A DNA stretch of 64,000 nt from JAPHTQ01 sp050288165. Lineage in GTDB: Bacteria > Pseudomonadota > Gammaproteobacteria > Thiohalomonadales > Thiohalomonadaceae. How positions within the stretch are numbered: position 1 is the stretch's first letter; the number at the start of each line of letters is the position of its first letter. The notes beneath the pieces were generated by a model. It was not told where the DNA came from. It worked only from the letters and a program-made list of their open reading frames with translations, and did no database searches. The position numbers and the translations under genes were made by a program. The stretch is taken from NCBI GenBank assembly GCA_050288165.1, contig JBNKDG010000010.1:1-64000 (forward strand). The letters run 5' to 3'. Shown one piece after another: positions 44,033 to 52,881 of the stretch.

Positions 44033-45284
44033 ACACGCCTTCAGCCGCAGCCGCCAGGCGCGCGAGGCAGAGAATATGCTGGACCATATCACCGATCGCT
44101 TCGACGATAACCCGCAGGGGATGGAGTATTTCTACGACCTGTTCCGTCGCGTCTACTGCAAGGGTGAAGAGTTGCCGCGTAACGGCACGTTTGTCGGTAC
44201 TACCTGCATCCATGCGCCAGAAGAGTTGATCTACGCCATGGGTGCAACACCGCAGCGTCTGTGCAACGGTTCCTATCACTTTGATCAACTGGGTGGCGAC
44301 TTTATGCCCGCCAAGTCGTGTTCACTGGTCAAGGCGACACTCGGTATGCTTAATGACGAGAACGGTCTGCCCGGTGGCGGTCGTCCCGATCTGGTGGTCA
44401 ATCCGACTACCTGCGATCAGAAGAAAAAATCGAGCGTAATGATTCAGGGGATGGGGTATCAGGTCTACGATCTGGAGCTGCCGCCTGGCAAGGATAGTGA
44501 AGAGTCGCGTGTCTACTGGCAGCGCTCGGTGCGTAGCTTTACCGAGCGTCTTGGCAAACTCACCGGTAAGAAGCTGACGCGCAAAAACCTCAAGGCAGCG
44601 ATGGCGAAAACCACCCGTGCGCAGATGGCTTTCCGTATCCTGCACAATCTGCGCAAGGATAGCCCGTCGCTGTTCCTCGGTAAGGATGCGTTTCTCGTTA
44701 CCAACGCCTATTTCTTCGACGATATCGATCGCTGGACCGATGCGGTAGAAAAGTTGATCGAAGAGTTGAAGCAGCGTCAGGCGCAAGGTTTTCAGGCAGC
44801 GCAGCGCAAGGCACCGCGTATTCTCTTTACCGGCTCACCGCCGATCTTCCCCAACCTCAAACTGCCGCTGTTGATCGAAGAGGCGGGCGGTGTCGTGGTC
44901 GCCGATGAGACCTGCTCCTCTAACCGTATGCTCTACGATATGAGCGTGGTGGATGAGTGGCGTCTTTATGACATGGTGGATGCCCTGGCGGATCGCCATC
45001 TCAAACCGTGCACCTGTCCGATCTTTACCGACAATCTTGATCGTCAGCGCCGCCTGCTGGATCTGGCGGAGAGCTTCAACGTAGACGGCGTGGTCTACCA
45101 GGCCTTTGCCGGTTGTCAGGTCTACGAGATGGAGCAGCGCACTATTGCCGATGCGTTGAGTGCGAAAAACATTCCCATGCTCTACGTGGAAACCGATTAC
45201 AGTCCAGACGACATGGGCCAGCTTTCCACTCGCATCGAGGCGTTCCTCGAATCGATTAAAACAAGAAAGAGAAAATCTGCATGA
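44010..45284 (+). CDS. 2-hydroxyacyl-CoA dehydratase / double-cubane-cluster-type protein
   Basis: 424 residues from a GTG at 44010. It belongs to the HgdB/BcrC/FldC superfamily. Nine cysteines are present, at 50, 66, 85, 104, 135, 302, 334, 336 and 369 (TTCIHAPEEL, AKSCSLVKA, NPTTCDQKKK, DETCSSNR, PCTCP, AGCQVYE). It is a single polypeptide rather than a paired alpha/beta dehydratase, and no CoA-ligase or CoA-transferase genes are near, which fits the double-cubane-cluster proteins better than amino-acid fermentation enzymes. Those proteins carry an [8Fe-9S] cluster and reduce small molecules when driven by ATP. The substrate is unknown. It overlaps the activator gene by four bases. Confidence 0.88.
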   Translation: MNDTTNTEHAFSRSRQAREAENMLDHITDRFDDNPQGMEYFYDLFRRVYCKGEELPRNGTFVGTTCIHAPEELIYAMGATPQRLCNGSYHFDQLGGDFMPAKSCSLVKATLGMLNDENGLPGGGRPDLVVNPTTCDQKKKSSVMIQGMGYQVYDLELPPGKDSEESRVYWQRSVRSFTERLGKLTGKKLTRKNLKAAMAKTTRAQMAFRILHNLRKDSPSLFLGKDAFLVTNAYFFDDIDRWTDAVEKLIEELKQRQAQGFQAAQRKAPRILFTGSPPIFPNLKLPLLIEEAGGVVVADETCSSNRMLYDMSVVDEWRLYDMVDALADRHLKPCTCPIFTDNLDRQRRLLDLAESFNVDGVVYQAFAGCQVYEMEQRTIADALSAKNIPMLYVETDYSPDDMGQLSTRIEAFLESIKTRKRKSA

Positions 45285-46084
45285 AGTATTTTGCCGGGAT
45301 CGACATCGGATCGACTGCGATCAAAGTTGCATTGGTGGATGAAGAGGGAAAACACGCGGGTGACTATGTGACGGCATCAGGCAGCCTGTTCCACAAAAAC
45401 GCCAAGGAGGCGCTGGCGCGACTGCTGGCGGACAGGGGGCTGCAACAGGACGATGTGCACTACCTGATCGCCACCGGTTACGGGCGCAAGCTGTTCAAGG
45501 AGGCGGATGATTCGATCAGCGAGATCACCGCTAACGCCATCGGCGCCCACGAAGCGGGCAAGGCCTTCGGTGGTGTGCGTACCATCATCAATATCGGTGG
45601 TCAGGATTCCAAGGCGATCCAATTGGATAACGATGGTCACGTCGCCAACTTTGCTATGAACGATAAATGCGCCGCCGGCACTGGGCGTTTCCTCGATGTG
45701 GCGGCGCGTAATCTGGAGATCGATCTGGAAGAGCTGGGTGATTACCACTTCAACGCGGAGAATGCGCCGCTGTCGATCAACAGCACCTGCACCGTATTTG
45801 CTGAATCGGAGATCATCGGTTTGTTGGCCAACGGTCACGGTAAGGGCGAGATCGTCGCCGGTATTCACTATTCGATTGCCAAGCGTACGGTGCGTCTGGC
45901 CAAGCGGGTCGGGATCGAAGACAAGGTCTACTTCGATGGTGGACCAGCGTTGAATAAAGGACTGGTTGCGGCGATTGAAGACGAACTGCAGAGGGAGATT
46001 GTGGTGCCGGAACATCCGCAGACTACGACCGCATTCGGTGCGGCTGTATTGGCACGCACTGAATATCTGGCAGAGCAGGGATAG
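45281..46084 (+). CDS. ATP-dependent activator of a dehydratase/double-cubane protein (BadF/BcrA/HgdC family)
   Basis: 267 residues. The ASKHA ATPase fold shows GIDIGSTAIKVALVD, the phosphate-2 motif NIGGQDSKAI and the C-terminal FDGGPALNKGL. Cys130 (NDKCAAGTGRF) and Cys170 (NSTCTVFAES) match the two cysteines that bind the [4Fe-4S] cluster between the two subunits in HgdC-type activators. It should use ATP to push a single low-potential electron into the double-cubane partner encoded just before it. The electron source is presumably the NapH-like protein, which is an inference from gene order. Confidence 0.93.
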   Translation: MKYFAGIDIGSTAIKVALVDEEGKHAGDYVTASGSLFHKNAKEALARLLADRGLQQDDVHYLIATGYGRKLFKEADDSISEITANAIGAHEAGKAFGGVRTIINIGGQDSKAIQLDNDGHVANFAMNDKCAAGTGRFLDVAARNLEIDLEELGDYHFNAENAPLSINSTCTVFAESEIIGLLANGHGKGEIVAGIHYSIAKRTVRLAKRVGIEDKVYFDGGPALNKGLVAAIEDELQREIVVPEHPQTTTAFGAAVLARTEYLAEQG

Positions 46085-46089
46085 ATAGT

Positions 46090-46770
46090 GTGACGCCGAT
46101 TGAACAGACACTGCTGACTCTGCCAATGGCAATGCTGCTGGGGTTGGTGTTCGGCATGGGTTCCTGCACCATCGCCTGTCTGCCCTATCTGGGGCCGATC
46201 TTTATCGCTAGTGACGGTGGAGTAAAACGATCATGGCGGATCATGTTGCCCTTCTCCCTCGGTCGACTCGCCAGCTATGCAACGTTGGCGACGGTTGCCG
46301 GTTTTACCGGACAGTTTCTCGGCAAAGGTATTGCGGGTCAGGAGCTACGTTGGATCATGGGTGCGGCGGCATTGCTGCTAGGTGTGGCGCTGTTGTTGCG
46401 CCGCAGTGACAACAGCAGTTGTGCGCATTCAGCGGAGTCGCCGCTGGTGCGTGATGCTGAGTTTCGATCGGCAAAGACGCTGATGCCTGGCGGCCTGTTT
46501 CTATTAGGGGCAGGAATGGCTCTCTCTCCCTGTGCGCCACTCAGTAGTGTGCTCTTCTCTGCGACAGTCGGTGCCAGCGCGTGGCATGGACTTTGGCTCG
46601 GTCTCAGCTTCGGCCTTGGCGCCATCGTCATTCCGACGATCTTTTACGGCATCGGTTTCGCCTGGTTCGGTGAACGCCTGCGCGAACTGCTGCAGAACAG
46701 CCACAAGCACATCGTGCGCCTCAGTGCTGCATTGCTGATTGCGACTGGTACGGGAAATCTTCTTGCCTGA
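46090..46770 (+). CDS. DsbD/CcdA-like membrane protein (sulfite-exporter/TauE-type fold not excluded)
   Basis: 226 residues from a GTG at 46090. Six hydrophobic segments are seen. Cys26 and Cys30 in GSCTIACLPY and Cys148 in ALSPCAP occupy the same relative places as the two transmembrane cysteines of DsbD/CcdA, which ferry thiol electrons across the membrane. Automatic annotation often calls this group sulfite exporter TauE/SafE or UreH-like. It starts 6 bp after the activator stop, so it is the fifth gene of the unit. It converges with the chemoreceptor gene, 11 bp away. Confidence 0.75.
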   Translation: MTPIEQTLLTLPMAMLLGLVFGMGSCTIACLPYLGPIFIASDGGVKRSWRIMLPFSLGRLASYATLATVAGFTGQFLGKGIAGQELRWIMGAAALLLGVALLLRRSDNSSCAHSAESPLVRDAEFRSAKTLMPGGLFLLGAGMALSPCAPLSSVLFSATVGASAWHGLWLGLSFGLGAIVIPTIFYGIGFAWFGERLRELLQNSHKHIVRLSAALLIATGTGNLLA

Positions 46771-46781
46771 CCAGGTACTCG

Positions 46782-48422
46782 CTAACTCAGTTTGAACAAC
46801 GCCAGCAGGTCTTTCAGCGTGGCTACCTGATTTCCCATATCGTGCATAGCAGCATCGGTCTCCTGGGAGCGATCGGCAGTTTCACCGGCAATGGTGCTGA
46901 TATTAACGATGTTGCGGTTGATATCTTCCACTACCGCCGCCTGCTCCTCAGCGGCGCTGGCTATCTGTGCGTTCATGTCGTTGATTGATGCAATCGCGGT
47001 GATAATGCCGCTAAGCGCCTTACTGGTTTCTTCGGTGCTGGCGACACTTTCTTCAGTGAGCTTCTGTCCCTGTTCCATCGCCTGTGCCGCCTGACGGCTG
47101 CCCTCCTGCAGTTCGGTGATCATCTGCTCGATCTCTCCGGTAGCGGTCTGGGTTCGTTGCGCCAGCGTTCTTACCTCATCGGCAACCACGGCAAAACCGC
47201 GACCCTGTTCACCGGCGCGGGCGGCTTCAATTGCCGCATTGAGTGCCAGCAGGTTGGTCTGTTCGGCAATAGCACGAATGGTGGTGAGGATGCCGCCGAT
47301 ATTTTCGCTCTGCTGTCCCACCTGGCGGATCACGGTTCCGGCATTGTCGACCGCATGATGCAGACCGCTAATGGTGGTGCGATTTTTATCCAGGATGGTA
47401 CGACTTTCCTGCGCTTTGGTGTTGGCGTCCTGGGCTGAGTTGGCGGCATGGCCTGCACTCTCAGCTACGTTCTGCGCCGCGCTACTCATTTCGGTAGCGG
47501 CCGTGGCTACCTGATCGGTTTCCGATTGTTGCCTGACGACAGCCTGGTTAGCTTCGTCACTGATGGCGGTAACCGTGGCAGTTGCCCTCGCCAACTCGTC
47601 GGTGGCATTTGCAACCTGTAACAGCATTCCACGCAGCTTTTCAGCAAAGGTGTTGAACTCGTTGGCCAGTGTACTGACTTCATCTTTGCCTCTGACCTCC
47701 AGCCGATGGGTCAGGTCGCCGTCACCGCTGGCAGCATCGTGCAGGGCCTCAATGGTCTGGCGTAGTGGACAGGTAATGCTGCGTGAAAGGATGATGGAGA
47801 ACAGGATTAACAGCGCTGCAATGACGCCGCCGATACCAAGGCTGCGAAGCAGGTTGGCGTGGAAAGCCGCTTCCACATCGTCGACGTAGATACCTGAGCC
47901 GATGATCCAGCCCCAGGGATTGAAGCCTTTGACATAGGAGATTTTCGCTACCGGGTCGTCATGTCCGGGTTTTGGCCAGAGGTAGTCGACAAAACCCGCA
48001 CCATCCTTTTTTGCTACGTTGACCATGGCGACAAAGAGCTTTTTGCCGTCGGGGTCTTTGAAGTCGCTCAGATCCTTGCCGTCAAGTGCAGGTTTGATCG
48101 GATGCATCACCATGCGCGGGGTATAGTCATTGATCCAGAAGTATTCGTTTACGTCATAACGGAGGGCCGCTATCTGTTTAAGTGCGGCCTGTTTGGCCGA
48201 TGCTTCGTCCATTACGCCGCTACTACTCATTTTGTGGTAGTACTCAAGAGTGCTATATGCGGCTTCGACCAAATGGCGGGTTTTGAGTCGCTTTTCATCC
48301 ATCATTTCCCGATGGAGTTGCGAAACGTTGATGGAAATCACTGCGGCAAGAGCGATCAGCGAAGCGAGCACGATCATAAAGAGACGTATGGATATAGGGG
48401 TTCGTAACAGTAGTCTGTACAT
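46782..48422 (-). CDS. Methyl-accepting chemotaxis protein with Cache-type sensor
   Basis: 546 residues. A first membrane segment (about 12-32) and a second (about 190-215) bracket a single Cache domain (sCache_2) with YFWINDYTPRMVMHP, NPWGWIIGSGIYVDDV and DYLWPKPGHDD. HAMP follows, then the signalling hairpin with the conserved core ARAGEQGRGFAVVADEVRTL and flanking methylation helices. A sigma-28-type promoter stands about 135 bp upstream, as for flagellar-regulon genes. The ligand is unknown; sCache_2 often binds small organic acids. Confidence 0.95.
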   Translation of the reverse strand: MYRLLLRTPISIRLFMIVLASLIALAAVISINVSQLHREMMDEKRLKTRHLVEAAYSTLEYYHKMSSSGVMDEASAKQAALKQIAALRYDVNEYFWINDYTPRMVMHPIKPALDGKDLSDFKDPDGKKLFVAMVNVAKKDGAGFVDYLWPKPGHDDPVAKISYVKGFNPWGWIIGSGIYVDDVEAAFHANLLRSLGIGGVIAALLILFSIILSRSITCPLRQTIEALHDAASGDGDLTHRLEVRGKDEVSTLANEFNTFAEKLRGMLLQVANATDELARATATVTAISDEANQAVVRQQSETDQVATAATEMSSAAQNVAESAGHAANSAQDANTKAQESRTILDKNRTTISGLHHAVDNAGTVIRQVGQQSENIGGILTTIRAIAEQTNLLALNAAIEAARAGEQGRGFAVVADEVRTLAQRTQTATGEIEQMITELQEGSRQAAQAMEQGQKLTEESVASTEETSKALSGIITAIASINDMNAQIASAAEEQAAVVEDINRNIVNISTIAGETADRSQETDAAMHDMGNQVATLKDLLALFKLS

Positions 48423-48556
48423 GATTATTTCCCTCCACCAGCCATATGCCTTGTATACAGGTTATACAATGACATGCGGCGACGGGGTTAATTGTCTAAT
48501 TCGTTATATAGCCAGTCTTCCTTGAGACGCGGCACAGATACACGCGGCAATTAAGG

Positions 48557-48583
48557 TTGTCGGCAGAAAAGCGAAGTGCTTTA
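48557..48583 (-). promoter_or_regulatory. Sigma-28 (FliA) promoter of the chemoreceptor gene
   Basis: On the minus strand TAAAGCAC, 11 bases, GCCGACAA. The consensus is TAAAGTTT-N11-GCCGATAA: the -10 differs by one base and the spacing is exact. It lies about 135 bp before the receptor start codon. Confidence 0.8.
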
Positions 48584-48602
48584 AGGATATAGACGGAAAT
48601 GT

Positions 48603-50057
48603 CTATTTGCGCCAGAAGGCGGGGGTGAGAAGAACCAGCAGGGTGAAGATTTCCAGGCGGCCCAGTAGCATCGAGATACACAGCACCCACTTGGCGAAAT
48701 CGGGGACATTGCCGTAGTGCAGTGCTACGTCGCCGAGACCCGGACCAAGGTTATTGATGGTGGCGGCGACCGCGGAGAAGGCGGTGATCTGATCCAGACC
48801 GACCATCATCAGCAGCAACAGGAAGATGCTGAATACCGCGACGTAGGTGGCAAAGAATCCCCACACCGAATGAATCACCTGTTCCGGCAGCGGCTTGCCG
48901 CCGACCTTGATCGGAATGACCGCGTTGGGATGAACCAGCCGAGTCACTTCACGCAACCCCTGTTTTACCAGCAGCAGGAAACGGATCACCTTCATCCCGC
49001 CGCCAGTGGAGCCTGCGCAGCCGCCGATAAAGCTGGCGAAGAGTAACAGTACCGGCAGGAAGCCGGGCCACAGGGCGTAGTTGCTGGTGGTGAATCCGGT
49101 GGTGGTGCCGATGGAGACCACCTGGAACAGACCGTGCAACATTGAGTGGTTGAAGTCCTCGAAGTGGGCGTTGGCGTGCAGGTAGAAGATGGTGATCAGG
49201 CTGATCACGCCAAGCACCGCCAGATAGGTGCGGAACTCCGAGTCGAGCAGATAGAAGCGGATGTTGCGGCTGCGCCAGGCCATGAAGTGGAGGGCGAAGT
49301 TGATGCCGGAGAGGAACATGAAAACGATAGCGATCAATTCGATCAGCGGCTGGTCCTGGAAGTAGCCCATGCTGGCATCGTGGGTGGAGAAACCGCCGAT
49401 GGCCACGGTGGAAAAGGCGTGGCAGATCGCATCGAAGAAACTCATGCCGGCCAGCCAGTAGGCAATGGTGCAGGCGACGGTGAGGCTGAGATAGATGTAC
49501 CAGAGTGCCTTGGCGGTTTCGGTGATCCGCGGGGTGAGTTTGTTGTCCTTCATCGGTCCCGGCGTTTCTGCGCGATAGAGCTGCATGCCTCCGATGCCGA
49601 GCATCGGCAGGATGGCGACGGCGAGAACGATGATCCCCATACCCCCCAACCACTGCAGTTGATGACGATAGAACTGCATCGAGGGCGGCAGATTGTCGAT
49701 GCCGGTGATCACCGTAGCACCGGTGGTGGTCAGGCCGGAGATCGATTCGAATACCGCGTCGGTGAGCGACAGATGCGGCGCGGCACTGAAAGCGAAGGGC
49801 AAGGCGCCGAACAGGCTAAGGACGGTCCAGAACATCACCACTACCACGAAGCCGTCGCGCAGACGCAGGTCGTTGCGATTGCGTTGTACCGGTACCCAGA
49901 GCAGAAAGCCGGTGAGCAGGGTAACGCCAAAGGCCAACAGGAACGGCGCAGAGTGGGAATCCTGATAGAGCAGCGAGACCAACATTGACGGCAGCATGGA
50001 GAAGCTGAAGATCATCAGCAGCAGGCCGAGGATACGTTGTATGGCGCCGACTTGCAT
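48603..50057 (-). CDS. trkH: Potassium uptake protein TrkH
   Basis: 484 residues with ten or so hydrophobic segments and four pore-loop repeats, each with a glycine at the filter (TTTGATVITGIDNL, TTTGFTTSN, AGSTGGGMKV). It forms the membrane K+ channel component of the Trk system, gated by the TrkA ring encoded 9 bp upstream in the same direction. Length matches the E. coli protein (483). Confidence 0.97.
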   Translation of the reverse strand: MQVGAIQRILGLLLMIFSFSMLPSMLVSLLYQDSHSAPFLLAFGVTLLTGFLLWVPVQRNRNDLRLRDGFVVVVMFWTVLSLFGALPFAFSAAPHLSLTDAVFESISGLTTTGATVITGIDNLPPSMQFYRHQLQWLGGMGIIVLAVAILPMLGIGGMQLYRAETPGPMKDNKLTPRITETAKALWYIYLSLTVACTIAYWLAGMSFFDAICHAFSTVAIGGFSTHDASMGYFQDQPLIELIAIVFMFLSGINFALHFMAWRSRNIRFYLLDSEFRTYLAVLGVISLITIFYLHANAHFEDFNHSMLHGLFQVVSIGTTTGFTTSNYALWPGFLPVLLLFASFIGGCAGSTGGGMKVIRFLLLVKQGLREVTRLVHPNAVIPIKVGGKPLPEQVIHSVWGFFATYVAVFSIFLLLLMMVGLDQITAFSAVAATINNLGPGLGDVALHYGNVPDFAKWVLCISMLLGRLEIFTLLVLLTPAFWRK

Positions 50058-50066
50058 GATCGATAG

Positions 50067-51440
50067 TTAGAGGAAAGTGACGCCGACCTGGAACAGTCGT
50101 TCCACTTCCGGGATCCGTTTTTTGTCGACCACAAACAGCAATACGTGATCTTCCGCTTCGATCACGGTGTCGTGATGGGCGATCAATACCTCTTCACCGC
50201 GAACCACCGCACCGATGGTGGTGCCCGGCGGCAATTTGATCTCTTCCACCATACGACCCACGACCTTGGATGAGTGTTTGTCGCCGTGGGCGATGGCTTC
50301 GATCGCCTCGGCGGCACCGCGACGCAGCGAGTGGACCATGACCACGTCACCGCGACGCACATGGGCCAGCAGTGAACCGATGGTCGCCTGCGGCGGTGAG
50401 ATGGCAATGTCGATGTCGCCGCTCTCTACCAAATCGACATAGGCACCACGGTTGATCAGTGACATCACCTTTTTTGCGCCGAGACGTTTGGCCAGCATCG
50501 CCGAGAGGATGTTGGCCTCGTCGTCGTTGGTCAGGGCGCAGAAGACATCTGTCTCTTCGATGTTCTCCTCCAGCAGCAGCTCACCGTCGGCGGCGTCTCC
50601 ATGCAGCACGATGGTGTTTTCCAATACTTCGGAGATGTGCTCGGCACGCTGTTTGTTTTGTTCGATCAGTTTGACCTGGAACTGCTTCTCCAGCGCCTTG
50701 GCCAGACGGATACCGATGTTGCCGCCGCCGGCGATGATGATTCGTTTGACCGCTTTATCCAGACGACGCAGTTCGCCCATTACGGCGCGAATGTCGCGGG
50801 TGGCGGCGATGAAGAAGACCTCGTCGTCCACCTCGACCACCGTATCCCCTTCCGGATTGATCGCCTTGCCGCGACGGTAGATGGCGGCAACGCGGGTCTT
50901 GAGTCCTGGCATGTGTTCGCGCAGTGCACGCAGTTCCTGACCGACCAGCGGGCCACCGTGGTAGGCGCGTACTGCCACCAACTGTACCCGGCCGCCGGAG
51001 AAGTCGAGCACCTGTAGTGCGCCCGGATGCTGGATCAGGCGGAAGATGTAGTCGGTGACCAGTTGCTCCGGGCTGATGATCACGTCCACCGGCATGGCGC
51101 TGTGGGCGAACAGTTGCGGGTAGAGCAGGTATTCCTGGGCGCGGACACGGGCGATCTTGGTCGGGGTGCGGAACAAAGTGTGGGCCACCTGACAGGCGAC
51201 GATGTTGGTTTCGTCGCTATTGGTGACGGCGATGATCATATCGGCGTCTTCGGCGCCGGCGCGAACCAGCACTTCCGGATGGGAGGCCTGACCGGCGACC
51301 GTGCGCAGATCCAGTCGATCCTGCAGGTCGTGCAGCAGGGTGGCATCGGTGTCCACCACAGTAATGTCATTGGCCTCGCTGGCCAGGTTGTTAGCCAGTG
51401 AGGAGCCGACCTGGCCTGCACCGAGAATAATAATTTTCAT
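50067..51440 (-). CDS. trkA: Trk system regulatory subunit TrkA
   Basis: 457 residues in two RCK repeats, each with a Rossmann nucleotide motif: ILGAGQVGSSLA and IIAGGGNIGIRLA, and TrkA-C domains after each. It binds NAD(H)/nucleotide and controls TrkH. The gene precedes trkH and is followed upstream by ntrX, the usual gammaproteobacterial arrangement. Confidence 0.97.
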   Translation of the reverse strand: MKIIILGAGQVGSSLANNLASEANDITVVDTDATLLHDLQDRLDLRTVAGQASHPEVLVRAGAEDADMIIAVTNSDETNIVACQVAHTLFRTPTKIARVRAQEYLLYPQLFAHSAMPVDVIISPEQLVTDYIFRLIQHPGALQVLDFSGGRVQLVAVRAYHGGPLVGQELRALREHMPGLKTRVAAIYRRGKAINPEGDTVVEVDDEVFFIAATRDIRAVMGELRRLDKAVKRIIIAGGGNIGIRLAKALEKQFQVKLIEQNKQRAEHISEVLENTIVLHGDAADGELLLEENIEETDVFCALTNDDEANILSAMLAKRLGAKKVMSLINRGAYVDLVESGDIDIAISPPQATIGSLLAHVRRGDVVMVHSLRRGAAEAIEAIAHGDKHSSKVVGRMVEEIKLPPGTTIGAVVRGEEVLIAHHDTVIEAEDHVLLFVVDKKRIPEVERLFQVGVTFL

Positions 51441-51504
51441 AGCGCGGTATGTATGTCGTTGGCCGCCGAAGGTGCGCCAATTCTAGCGCGACGTGAGTGC
51501 TGCG

Positions 51505-52881
51505 TCATGAATTGCCGTAATTTTTCGGATCGATATCGAGGGAGCGCAGTTTGCGGTAGAGATGGGTGCGCTCCATCCCCGCATGCTGCGCGACCTTGTT
51601 GACGCTGCCCTCGTAACGGCTCATCAACACCTCGAAGTAGCTGCGTTCGAACTGTTCCCTGGCCTGGCGGATCGGCATCTCGAAGGCCGCCATGGTCGCC
51701 GCCTGTGCTGGTGCGCGGTGTTGGGCGCCGAGCGCCTCTTCCACCTCGGCAATATCGATCTGCCGGTCACTGCCAACGATCAGCAGACGCTGCACCAGGT
51801 TCTTCAGTTCGCGAACATTGCCCGGCCAGGTGTGCTGGCGCAGGCGGTTGAGAGCGGCAGTGGTGAAGCTGCGATAGGGGAGTTTGTCGGTCTCAATGAA
51901 AAAGTCGCTGTACCAGGTGACCAGATCGAGCACGTCGTCGCTGTGCTCACGCAGCGCCGGGATATAGAGCGAAACCACATTGAGTTCGTAATAGAGATCT
52001 TCACGGAACAGTTGCTGCTGCGAAAGCTGTTCCAGCGGATGGCGGGTGGCGGCGATGATACGCACATCGCAGTTCACCCGGGTGGTGCCGTTGACCCGCT
52101 GGATGGCGCCGTGTTTCAACAGGTAGAGCAGACGGTTCTGGCACTCGCTGCCGAGATCGGCGACATCGTCGATATAGAGCGTACCGCCGTTGGCCTGTTC
52201 CAGCAGGCCGTACTGGATTTGATCGTTCTCCTCTTTGCCGAACAGGCGCACCAGGTGTTCGTCGCCGGACTGACGCTGTGGAATGTCGGCGGAGTAGAAG
52301 GGGGCGTGACGACGGCTGCTGTTGTTGTGCAGGTAGCGGGCGAAGAGCTGCTTGCCGCTGCCGTTTTCGCCGGTGATCAACACCGCGGTATCGTGTTGGG
52401 CGATCTGCAGTGCGGTGGTACGCAGCTGCTCCATCAGTTTGCTGCGGCCGATCGGTTCGCTGATCGGTTGCGCCGCCTTGCGCAGGCCGACGTTTTCACG
52501 CAGCAGGTTAAAGCTCTCCAGCGCGTGCTCGACGGTCAGCAGCAGCTTGGCCAGGGAGAGCGGCTTTTCGATGTAGTCGTAAGCGCCGAGGCGGGTCGCC
52601 TCGACTGCGGTCTCCACCGTGCCGTGGCCCGACATGATGATCACCGGCTGGGTCAACGGCTCCTCGCTGCTCCACTCCTTGAGCAGGGTGATGCCGTCCA
52701 CGTCGGGCATCCAGATGTCGAGCAGGATCAGTTCAGGGCGCTGGGCGCGGCGTGCCTCACGGGCGTGGGCCGCATCTTCGGCGGTGGTGACGGTGTAGCC
52801 CTCGTCCTCAAGGATCTCCTTGAGCAGGCTGCGGATATCCGGTTCATCGTCGACCACCAGAATGTGGGGTGAACTACTCAT
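51505..52881 (-). CDS. ntrX: NtrX-type response regulator lacking the GAFTGA loop
   Basis: 458 residues. A receiver domain (phosphoacceptor Asp in LILLDIWMPDVDG), an AAA+ domain with Walker A TGENGSGKQ and Walker B TLYIDDV, and a Fis-type HTH at the end (HAGMERTHLYRKLRSLD). The stretch where sigma-54 activators have GAFTGA reads FGKEENDQIQYGLLEQ, so the motif is missing. It therefore is unlikely to activate sigma-54 promoters and may bind DNA as a repressor or use other sigma factors. The gene overlaps ntrY by four bases. Confidence 0.93.
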   Translation of the reverse strand: MSSSPHILVVDDEPDIRSLLKEILEDEGYTVTTAEDAAHAREARRAQRPELILLDIWMPDVDGITLLKEWSSEEPLTQPVIIMSGHGTVETAVEATRLGAYDYIEKPLSLAKLLLTVEHALESFNLLRENVGLRKAAQPISEPIGRSKLMEQLRTTALQIAQHDTAVLITGENGSGKQLFARYLHNNSSRRHAPFYSADIPQRQSGDEHLVRLFGKEENDQIQYGLLEQANGGTLYIDDVADLGSECQNRLLYLLKHGAIQRVNGTTRVNCDVRIIAATRHPLEQLSQQQLFREDLYYELNVVSLYIPALREHSDDVLDLVTWYSDFFIETDKLPYRSFTTAALNRLRQHTWPGNVRELKNLVQRLLIVGSDRQIDIAEVEEALGAQHRAPAQAATMAAFEMPIRQAREQFERSYFEVLMSRYEGSVNKVAQHAGMERTHLYRKLRSLDIDPKNYGNS

